Shown in pieces: positions 36,521-43,852 of a stretch of DNA of 64,000 bases. Made by a program: the position numbers and the translations under genes. This DNA is from an uncultured Shewanella sp. (GTDB lineage Bacteria > Pseudomonadota > Gammaproteobacteria > Enterobacterales > Shewanellaceae): contig NZ_CANMWS010000028.1 in the NCBI RefSeq assembly GCF_947501665.1, positions 16,718-80,717 on the forward strand, read 5' to 3'. Position 1 is the stretch's first letter. Every line of letters begins with the position of its first letter. The notes beneath the pieces were generated by a model. The model ran no database searches, had not been told where the DNA came from, and worked only from the letters and a program-made list of their open reading frames with translations.

Positions 36521-37444
36521 TTATTGCGATTCTTCCTCAGCTTGAGTAGCTTGTGCTTGCTTTGTCAGCATTTCACCAATTTTAGCTAGCTCTAAACGAG
36601 AATAACGATATTCTATAAAATCATAAATATTTGTGGCTAATGCTAATCTAAAATAGTTTGCAGCATCAATAGTTTTTCCTTCCACTAACGCCATTTTAGC
36701 CATATAGAAATAGGCTTCACAAAGACGTTCAGCATATTCATTTGGATAAGTTAAACCAACCTTTGCCGCAGCAAACACTTTTTCTTTGCTCACTTTCCCT
36801 AAATAATAATCCACTAATACACTTGACCAAGAATTATTCGCTAAATGAGTTCGATTATGTTGCATACGAGTCATGGCTTTTATCGGATCAACTTCACGCT
36901 CAGCCAAATATAACCATAAAGCACGGTAACCATCTTTTAAATCAGCCGCATAAAATAATTCCATGTCATCAGTGGCTAATTTCGCTCGGCCACCATAATA
37001 GAGGGCTATTCCTCTATTTAAATAAGCATAATCATAACTCGGTTCTAGCTCTAAGGCCGCGTCAAATGCTTCATAAGCGGCTTCAAACTCCCCTTCTTGC
37101 GTATCATAAATGCCCAGGAAATTATAAGCATCGGCTAAATCAGGCTGGATTTTTAAGGCTTGCATAAAATCAATACGTGCTAATATACGTAAGCCAACTC
37201 GATCATAAATGACGCCACGATCATAATAAAAGCGTGCTCGCTGATCATCTGATAATTCTGCTTTAGCTAAAATCTCATTTAATTTTGCCAAAGTGATTTC
37301 AAGCTTATAATCCGGATGAACCGGCGCAACCAATAATCGACCTGTTTGGCTGTCTACTTTTTCTTGCGTAGACACACAGGCCGCTAATAAAAAGCTCATC
37401 CCCACCATGACGATAACAACAGCAGCTCGCATTCTTTGATTCAT
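36521..37444 (-). CDS. nlpI: Outer-membrane lipoprotein NlpI (TPR)
   Basis: Scaffold lipoprotein that in E. coli delivers murein endopeptidases to the protease Prc. 307 residues. Lipobox LAAC at Cys23, then TPR units: YYDRGVIYDRVGLRILARIDF, AYNFLGIYDTQEGEFEAAYEAFDAALELEP and AYLNRGIALYYGGRAKLA. The position directly downstream of pnp is the same as in E. coli. Own terminator-like repeat follows. Confidence 0.95.
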   Translation of the reverse strand: MNQRMRAAVVIVMVGMSFLLAACVSTQEKVDSQTGRLLVAPVHPDYKLEITLAKLNEILAKAELSDDQRARFYYDRGVIYDRVGLRILARIDFMQALKIQPDLADAYNFLGIYDTQEGEFEAAYEAFDAALELEPSYDYAYLNRGIALYYGGRAKLATDDMELFYAADLKDGYRALWLYLAEREVDPIKAMTRMQHNRTHLANNSWSSVLVDYYLGKVSKEKVFAAAKVGLTYPNEYAERLCEAYFYMAKMALVEGKTIDAANYFRLALATNIYDFIEYRYSRLELAKIGEMLTKQAQATQAEEESQ

Positions 37445-37553
37445 CCATTTAACCTTGTTTATTTGCTCGTTGCATCAATCATAGCAACCCCTATGCTTAA
37501 GAGCTATGAAAGTCATGCCAATCTGTATCAATTAATTAATTTTAGGCACAAAA

Positions 37554-37575
37554 AAGGAGACGCTAACGTCTCCTT
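37554..37575 (-). terminator. Rho-independent terminator of pnp
   Basis: AAGGAGACG and CGTCTCCTT form a 9-bp stem with a CTAA loop. On the minus strand it is followed by a T6 run. It lies 22 nt beyond the pnp stop. Confidence 0.88.
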
Positions 37576-37596
37576 ATCATTCACACTACGAATTGA

Positions 37597-39699
37597 TTAC
37601 TCTGCAGGTGCTTCTGCTTTTGGCTGTGCTTCTTTCATTGACAATCTCACACGGCCTTGACGATCGACTTCCATCACTTTCACGTCAACTTCTTGGCCCA
37701 CTTCAAGGTAATCAGACACGTTAGCCACACGCTCTTCTGCAATTTGAGAGATATGCACTAGGCCATCTTTACCTGGAAGAATGGTCACGAATGCACCGAA
37801 ATCAACGATACGAACCACTTTACCTTTATAAACTGTACCAACTTCTACTTCAGCGGTGATCTCTTCAATACGACGAATTGCTTCTTTAGTCGCTTCAGCA
37901 CTTGAAGAGGCTATCTTCACAGTACCATCGTCTTCTAATTCAATGGTCGTTCCTGTTTCTTCCGTTAATGCACGGATGGTTGCGCCACCTTTACCAATCA
38001 CATCACGAATTTTTTCAGGGTTGATTTTGAAACTAGTAATACGCGGTGCATGATCTGAAATATCAGTACGGTGCTCACCAATGGCTTGATCCATTACGTT
38101 AAGAATATGAACACGTGCGCCATAAGCTTGTTGTAATGCGATTTGCATAATGTCTTTAGTGATACCTTCAATCTTGATATCCATTTGCAATGCCGTAATA
38201 CCATCACGGGTACCCGCCACTTTAAAGTCCATATCTCCTAAGTGATCTTCATCACCTAAAATATCAGAAAGAACAACAAAGTCATCGCCTTCTTTCACTA
38301 GTCCCATTGCGATACCGGCAACGGATGCTTTAATGGGCACACCCGCATCCATCAATGCTAATGACGTACCACACACAGATGCCATTGAACTTGATCCATT
38401 TGATTCAGTGATTTCAGATACAACACGCACACTGTATGGAAATTCTTCAGCAGACGGCATAACCGCATTCATGCCACGCCAAGCCAACTTACCGTGACCA
38501 ATTTCACGACGCTTTGGCGAACCTACCATTCCCGTTTCACCAACAGAATAAGGCGGGAAGTTATAATGCAACATAAAGCGGTTAGTATACTCACCCATGA
38601 TACTGTCTATTTTTTGAGCGTCACGTTCTGTACCTAATGTACAAGTCACAAGTGCTTGTGTTTCACCGCGTGTAAACAATGAGCTACCATGGGTACGAGG
38701 CAATACGCCCGCCATCACACTTAGAGCACGGACCATATCAGGCTCACGCCCATCAATACGAGGATTACCAGCAATAATGCGGCTACGTACGACTTTTTTC
38801 TCTAAACTACCTAATAGCTTATCCGCTTCACGCAGATCCGTCTCTGGATTTTCTTCGACCAATTTTGCAATAGTCGCTTGTTTTAGCGCACTCACAGCAT
38901 CACGACGTTCATGCTTAGCCGTAATTTGATAAGCAGCCGTTAATTCAGCTTCAGCAAGTGTTTTTATTTTTGACACTAAATCTTGATCTTCACTTGGAGC
39001 AGTCCACTCCCAAGTCGGCTTGCTTGCTTCAGCTTTCAGCTCGCTGATGGCATTAATCACTACTTGTTGTTGATCGTGTCCATACACTACACCGCCTAAC
39101 ATGACTTCTTCAGGTAGCGATGCCGCTTCAGATTCAACCATCAGTACCGCGCCTTCAGTACCTGCTACAACTAAATCTAAATCACTGTCAGTTAATTGGC
39201 CGATATCTGGATTTAATACATACTCGCCATTGATATAACCGACACGTGCCACACCTAAGGGGCCGTTAAAAGGAATACCAGAGATCGATAACGCAGCAGA
39301 GGTACCAATCATTGAAATGATATCTGGATTGATTTCAGGATCAACTGAAACAACAGTAATCACCACTTGGACTTCATTCTTAAAACCATTAGGGAATAAT
39401 GGTCGAATAGGACGGTCAATCAAACGTGCAATTAATGTTTCGTTTTCAGAAGGACGCCCTTCACGCTTAAAGAAACCACCAGGGATTTTACCAGCAGCAT
39501 ACGTCCTTTCCTGGTAATTAACGGTTAAAGGGAAAAAGTCACGTCCTGGCTCTTCAGCTTTCTTCCCTACAACAGTAACCAAGACAGTGGTATCGCCCAT
39601 ACTTGCTAAAACAGCGGCGTCCGCTTGACGTGCAATAACCCCAGTCTCTAAAGTGACTGTATGCTGACCATATTCAAAACTCTTTACGATTGGATTCAC
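37597..39699 (-). CDS. pnp: Polyribonucleotide nucleotidyltransferase
   Basis: 3'-5' phosphorolytic exoribonuclease of the RNA degradosome. 700 residues. Two RNase PH domains (GRDFFPLTVNYQERTYAAGKIPGGFFKREGRPSE; GRDxxD-type SDILGDEDHLGDMDFKVAGT), then KH (RDVIGKGGATIRAL) and S1 (VGTVYKGKVVRIVDFGAFVTILPG) domains. Start: an ATG at 39708 lies only 1 nt after AAGGA, too close, whereas the GTG three codons on (39699) has AAGGA at 9 nt and yields MNPIVKSFEYG, the usual family start. In E. coli pnp follows rpsO directly; here an opposing c-di-GMP gene lies between. Confidence 0.97.
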   Translation of the reverse strand: MNPIVKSFEYGQHTVTLETGVIARQADAAVLASMGDTTVLVTVVGKKAEEPGRDFFPLTVNYQERTYAAGKIPGGFFKREGRPSENETLIARLIDRPIRPLFPNGFKNEVQVVITVVSVDPEINPDIISMIGTSAALSISGIPFNGPLGVARVGYINGEYVLNPDIGQLTDSDLDLVVAGTEGAVLMVESEAASLPEEVMLGGVVYGHDQQQVVINAISELKAEASKPTWEWTAPSEDQDLVSKIKTLAEAELTAAYQITAKHERRDAVSALKQATIAKLVEENPETDLREADKLLGSLEKKVVRSRIIAGNPRIDGREPDMVRALSVMAGVLPRTHGSSLFTRGETQALVTCTLGTERDAQKIDSIMGEYTNRFMLHYNFPPYSVGETGMVGSPKRREIGHGKLAWRGMNAVMPSAEEFPYSVRVVSEITESNGSSSMASVCGTSLALMDAGVPIKASVAGIAMGLVKEGDDFVVLSDILGDEDHLGDMDFKVAGTRDGITALQMDIKIEGITKDIMQIALQQAYGARVHILNVMDQAIGEHRTDISDHAPRITSFKINPEKIRDVIGKGGATIRALTEETGTTIELEDDGTVKIASSSAEATKEAIRRIEEITAEVEVGTVYKGKVVRIVDFGAFVTILPGKDGLVHISQIAEERVANVSDYLEVGQEVDVKVMEVDRQGRVRLSMKEAQPKAEAPAE

Positions 39700-39888
39700 G
39701 TGAACCATTCCTTAAATTTAATTACCTTAATTACGCGCGTTAGTATACTTCATTCTGACTGGATAGATAAAGAGCAGAGATTAAATGACAAAGGCATAAC
39801 TTTTCTCTAAAGTGATAAATTGAACGCAAAAGGAAAAGCTATTTATGAATAATCTGTCGATTTAGCGATGCATAAAAGGATCTCAAAG

Positions 39889-41910
39889 ATGAAACGTCAG
39901 TTCAAATCGCTAACATGGAAACAAACCATGCTGGTTGTAACAACCGCATTATTTTTCGCTATTGCTATATTTTTAATAGAAATTATCTTTGTTGCCGTCG
40001 ATGCGAGACGTTCACTAACCCAAGAACAAAGTGAGTTGCTGAACTCAATTGAAGAGCCAATTGCTAATGCTGTCTGGGTATTAGATGATGCTCTCGCCAA
40101 ACAAATCATCAATGGCATTTTAAAAGTGCCTCATATCCAATCATCAAAAATTGAATTAGAAGATGGCGAATTATTTGTCTCAGCCAGCAATCCAACCGGA
40201 GAAAGTACCTTCTTTATTGGCCTAAGTGATAAATTATTCGGTGATTTAGCCGAGTTATCTCATCCCATATATCCTCCCAAATATGTGCAACGTACCCATA
40301 AGGATTTCAGTATTGGTACCGTTTACTTCACCTTCGATATTCAAGAGCTCACCCATGACCTTTTTGTACAGTTACAACTCAGTTTATGGGCGACCTTAAC
40401 TGGCGCATTACTGCTAACGCTAGTCCTGTCTCTCGTCTTTCACCGTTTTCTCACTAAACCAATCGCCCAAATAAGCGAATACATAGACAAAATCGATCCT
40501 GAACGTCCAGATTATCACTTACTTGCTTCATCCACAGAACATGCTAATGACGAACTAGGTTTAGTCATTGCAAAATTAAATCAAATTCTCATTCAATTTG
40601 GACAAACACAAAATAAGCTCAAAAAAATGGCCACACGGGATCCACTCACTCGCCTTCCCAACCGTGTTCTCATGTTAGAAAATATTGATATCGCTATTCA
40701 ACAATCAAAAACGGAACAAAAAAAATTCAGTCTGTTATTTATTGATTTAGACAGATTTAAAAATATCAATGACTCATTAGGTCATGTTCTGGGTGATTTA
40801 TTTTTAACGCGTATTGCCAAAAAATTACTCGAAGCAGTTGAAAACAGAGGTTGTGTTGCTCGAATTGGCGGAGATGAATTTGCTATTTTAGCCTTAAATG
40901 TACAGACCCCCGAGCAAGCCGCTGATTTTGTGAATGATATTATCACCCAGCTTAATCAACCATTACAACTGAATGAACACACGATTCACCCCGCGGCTTC
41001 TATTGGGATCAGTATTTACCCCGATGATGGTCAGCACGGTGAAGAGTTGATCCGTCATGCTGATATTGCTATGTATACCGCCAAAGACACGGGTTCTAAT
41101 CAGTGGGCTTTCTTTAAACCTAAAATGACCGAGCGCGCATCTTTACGACTTAAAACAGAAGGAGCCTTACATAAGGCCGTTAGCAATAATGAGTTCATAC
41201 TTTACTTTCAACCCAAGTTTGATTTAACCACAACTAAAATTATTGGTTGTGAAGCGCTGATCCGCTGGAAAAAAAATGACCGCGTTATCATGCCAACCTC
41301 TTTTATTCAAGTCGCAGAAGAAACGGGGATCATTATCCCCATTGGCCGTTGGGTCATTGAAGAGACTTGTCGGATCATTAAATACTGGCAGCAAACTTAC
41401 CACTGCTCGATTCCTATGGCTGTGAATGTTTCTACTCAACAGTTTGAAGATGATAACTTATTAAATGACATTAAAACTATTGTTCAACATTACCAAATAG
41501 AGCCTCGTTTATTAGAAATTGAAGTAACCGAAACCTCATTAATGAATGATATTGATGTGGCCATTTATAAGTTACAGCAACTCAAAAAAGCAGGCTTTAG
41601 TATTGCACTCGATGATTTTGGTACAGGCTATTCTTCACTGGCGTACTTACGTCACCTTCCGATTTCTACCCTTAAAATTGATCGAGAGTTTGTCACCGAC
41701 TTGCCAAAAGAGAACGCTCTGGCTTCCACCATTTTGATGCTTGGCAGAGAACTCAATTTACATATTATTGCAGAAGGGATAGAAAATAATGATCAATTTC
41801 AATGGCTAAAAGAAAATGGTTGTCACACTGGACAAGGTTATTATTTTAATCAACCTTTATCCCAAGAAGAATTTGAAGTGATATACATCAAAGAAGGGGC
41901 AATTCGATAG
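39889..41910 (+). CDS. Membrane-anchored GGDEF-EAL protein (c-di-GMP turnover)
   Basis: 673 residues from ATG 39889, which has AAGGA 9 nt upstream; an ATG at 39868 in frame has no such site. Layout: membrane helix near residues 15-40, a periplasmic sensor-like region, a second helix (LSLWATLTGALLLTLVLSLVF), a HAMP-like segment, then GGDEF and EAL domains. The GGDEF site is intact (RIGGDEF). The EAL domain keeps EALIRW, NVSTQQF, EVTETSL, DDFGTGYSSL, LKIDREFV and IAEGIEN, so phosphodiesterase activity is likely; whether cyclase activity dominates cannot be told. It lies on the opposite strand between pnp and rpsO, with divergent spacing of 189 nt to pnp. Confidence 0.93.
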   Translation: MKRQFKSLTWKQTMLVVTTALFFAIAIFLIEIIFVAVDARRSLTQEQSELLNSIEEPIANAVWVLDDALAKQIINGILKVPHIQSSKIELEDGELFVSASNPTGESTFFIGLSDKLFGDLAELSHPIYPPKYVQRTHKDFSIGTVYFTFDIQELTHDLFVQLQLSLWATLTGALLLTLVLSLVFHRFLTKPIAQISEYIDKIDPERPDYHLLASSTEHANDELGLVIAKLNQILIQFGQTQNKLKKMATRDPLTRLPNRVLMLENIDIAIQQSKTEQKKFSLLFIDLDRFKNINDSLGHVLGDLFLTRIAKKLLEAVENRGCVARIGGDEFAILALNVQTPEQAADFVNDIITQLNQPLQLNEHTIHPAASIGISIYPDDGQHGEELIRHADIAMYTAKDTGSNQWAFFKPKMTERASLRLKTEGALHKAVSNNEFILYFQPKFDLTTTKIIGCEALIRWKKNDRVIMPTSFIQVAEETGIIIPIGRWVIEETCRIIKYWQQTYHCSIPMAVNVSTQQFEDDNLLNDIKTIVQHYQIEPRLLEIEVTETSLMNDIDVAIYKLQQLKKAGFSIALDDFGTGYSSLAYLRHLPISTLKIDREFVTDLPKENALASTILMLGRELNLHIIAEGIENNDQFQWLKENGCHTGQGYYFNQPLSQEEFEVIYIKEGAIR

Positions 41911-41936
41911 CACCAGTTCCAACACACAGATACAAA

Positions 41937-41959
41937 AAAAGGAAGCTAAGCTTCCTTTT
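41937..41959. terminator. Bidirectional terminator between the GGDEF-EAL gene and rpsO
   Basis: AAAAGGAAGC and GCTTCCTTTT form a 10-bp stem with a TAA loop, located in the 69-nt gap between two convergent genes, with A/T runs on both sides. Confidence 0.88.
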
Positions 41960-41979
41960 TCTTTGATCTAACATCGAAA

Positions 41980-42249
41980 TTAACGACGTAGACCTAACTT
42001 CTTGATCAATTCTTGATAACGTACTACTTCAGTACGCTTTAAGTATGCTAGAAGCTTACGACGGGTATTAACCATGCGTAATAAACCACGACGTGAGTGA
42101 TGATCATGGATGTGCTCTTTGAAGTGACCTTGTAGGTGGTTGATTTGTGCAGTTAACAAAGCAACTTGAACTTCAGTAGAACCTGTGTCATTTTCGCCAC
42201 GACCAAATTCAGCTAGGATTTTAGCTTTCGCTTCAACACTTAGTGACAT
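41980..42249 (-). CDS. rpsO: 30S ribosomal protein S15
   Basis: Primary 16S rRNA-binding protein of the platform. 89 residues, the standard length, from ATG 42249, which has GGAGA 5 nt upstream; eight extra upstream codons in the frame are rejected. Contains GSTEVQVALLTAQINHLQGHFKEHIHDHHSRRGLL and MVNTRRKLLAYLKR. Last gene of the rimP-to-rpsO operon. Confidence 0.98.
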   Translation of the reverse strand: MSLSVEAKAKILAEFGRGENDTGSTEVQVALLTAQINHLQGHFKEHIHDHHSRRGLLRMVNTRRKLLAYLKRTEVVRYQELIKKLGLRR

Positions 42250-42393
42250 TTCTATCTCCAAAATAATATTCAAAAGGCTTTAGCCGATCACTAACTCAGC
42301 TAAAGCAGGCGCGTTATTTTAGCCATTTACCATTAAATACGCAACCTAATACATCATTAAAATCGCAATAATGTGCTTATCTTCAAGCAAACA

Positions 42394-43332
42394 TCAGTCG
42401 TGATGGACAACTAAGCGCTTAGGCGCTAATAGGCCATCGTTATTCATGCAACCAATACCGACAAATTGCTTTTCATCACCAATCGTAATGCGAACTAACG
42501 CGTCAGCGACTAAATTTGCCGCTTGTACTGCTTGCCCTTGCATCAGATAAGCCGCACTCGCTTCAGGTAAATTAACTTCAGGCAAACTGCTTACAGCGGT
42601 ATCCATTGGCAACAATAAAGGATCCAATAAAGTGCTGGATTTCACCTCTTGCTCATCAGCTTGAGACACTAATGCTTCGAGCTCTGCCAAAGACACCATA
42701 CTATCAGCAGGATAACCCGCCACTTGCGTTCGACGAAGCATGATAACATGCGCGCCACAACCTAACATTTCACCTAAATCATCCGTAATCGTACGAATAT
42801 AAGTGCCCTTAGAGCAGTGAATATCAAGTGTTAACTCATCGCCTTCAAGAGAGACAAAATTAAGTTCAAATACTGTGATTGGACGGGCTGTTCTTGGTAC
42901 TTCAATGCCTTCACGAGCATATTTATACAGTGGCTGGCCTTGATATTTAAGCGCTGAATACATAGAAGGAAATTGCATAGTTTCTCCTCTAAAGTGCTCC
43001 AGTGCATCATCTAATTGTGCTTGAGTAAACGCAACCTCTCGCGTTTGAACCACTTCACCATCAGAGTCACTTGTATCCGTTCGTTGACCTAATTTCGCCG
43101 TAACAAGGTAACGTTTATCTGCATCTAATAAATGTTGTGAAAACTTAGTCGCTTCCCCTAAGCAAATGGGAAGCATGCCGGTGGCCAAAGGATCCAGTGC
43201 GCCAGTATGACCTGCTTTGGCTGCACCAAATAATCGCTTCACTCTTTGCAATGCAAAGTTAGAGCTCATACCGGTATCTTTATCTAACAGCAACACACCA
43301 TCAATAAAGCGGCCACGAGAACGACGCGCCAT
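42394..43332 (-). CDS. truB: tRNA pseudouridine(55) synthase
   Basis: Makes pseudouridine 55 in the T-loop of tRNAs. 312 residues. Catalytic motif GHTGALDPLATGMLPI with the active Asp; also YSALKYQGQPLYKYAREGIEVPR and CSKGTYIRTITDDLGEML. C-terminal PUA-like region. Start codon overlaps the rbfA stop by one base, indicating coupling. Confidence 0.97.
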   Translation of the reverse strand: MARRSRGRFIDGVLLLDKDTGMSSNFALQRVKRLFGAAKAGHTGALDPLATGMLPICLGEATKFSQHLLDADKRYLVTAKLGQRTDTSDSDGEVVQTREVAFTQAQLDDALEHFRGETMQFPSMYSALKYQGQPLYKYAREGIEVPRTARPITVFELNFVSLEGDELTLDIHCSKGTYIRTITDDLGEMLGCGAHVIMLRRTQVAGYPADSMVSLAELEALVSQADEQEVKSSTLLDPLLLPMDTAVSSLPEVNLPEASAAYLMQGQAVQAANLVADALVRITIGDEKQFVGIGCMNNDGLLAPKRLVVHHD

Positions 43333-43745
43333 TATTCGTCACCCTCACCTTTATGTGATTCTGAGTCAGTTTGTTTTTGCTGCTTTGCTTCGTCATCACT
43401 GATCACGCGGCTGACGAGATTAGACATACGCATACCTTCAACCAGTGAGGCATCATAAATAAATCTCAGTTCAGGCATGACCCTAAGCTTCATTCGCCCT
43501 GCAACAAGTGAGCGTACATAACCTGCAGCAGTCTCTAATGCTGCTAGTTTATCTTGCACTCTCTTTTCATCTTCATCAAAGAAAGTGACATACACTTTTG
43601 CGTAGCTTAAGTCTCGCGACACATCTACATCATTCACTGTAACCATACCAATACGGGGATCTTTCATATCCCGTTGTAGTACTTGGGCTAATTCTTGCTG
43701 TAGTTGCTGTGCAATTCGACGGGTACGACTGAATTCTCTTGCCAT
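43332..43745 (-). CDS. rbfA: Ribosome-binding factor A
   Basis: KH-fold factor needed for 30S maturation and cold adaptation. 137 residues from ATG 43745 (MAREFSRTRR), the family start; the frame runs 18 codons further into an inverted repeat, which is not coding. Motifs: RIAQQLQQELAQVLQRDMKDPRIGMVTVNDVDVSRDLSYAKVYVTF and LRVMPELRFIYD. The last 25 residues are acidic and Q/K/E-rich. It is separated from infB by a terminator-like hairpin and a palindrome. Confidence 0.96.
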   Translation of the reverse strand: MAREFSRTRRIAQQLQQELAQVLQRDMKDPRIGMVTVNDVDVSRDLSYAKVYVTFFDEDEKRVQDKLAALETAAGYVRSLVAGRMKLRVMPELRFIYDASLVEGMRMSNLVSRVISDDEAKQQKQTDSESHKGEGDE

Positions 43746-43764
43746 AATATTTTCGCCATAAATA

Positions 43765-43812
43765 ATACCAATCCGCTTTGAAAGGTGAATACCTCTCAAA
43801 GCGGATTGGTAT
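43765..43812. repeat. Long perfect palindrome between infB and rbfA
   Basis: Bases 43765-43781 (ATACCAATCCGCTTTGA) are exactly inverted at 43796-43812, and the 14-nt loop contains a further AGGT/ACCT stem. It has the look of a REP-type dispersed unit (TACCAAT.. ends) inserted 20 nt upstream of the rbfA start. Confidence 0.75.
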
Positions 43813-43813
43813 A

Positions 43814-43840
43814 AAGAAGGCGGCTAATGCCGCCCTTCTT
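43814..43840 (-). terminator. Hairpin directly after infB
   Basis: AAGAAGG-CGGC and GCCGCCCTTCTT pair with a one-base bulge around TAAT. It lies 13 nt beyond the infB stop. On the minus strand TTCTTTATACC follows, a modest T-run. If active it would partly uncouple infB from rbfA-truB-rpsO. Confidence 0.6.
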
Positions 43841-43852
43841 TCAAGATTAATC

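Noticed and set aside
43746..43799. N-terminal extension of RbfA in the longest frame
   Set aside because: The extra 18 codons fall in a perfect palindrome, and the family start MAREF is at 43745.
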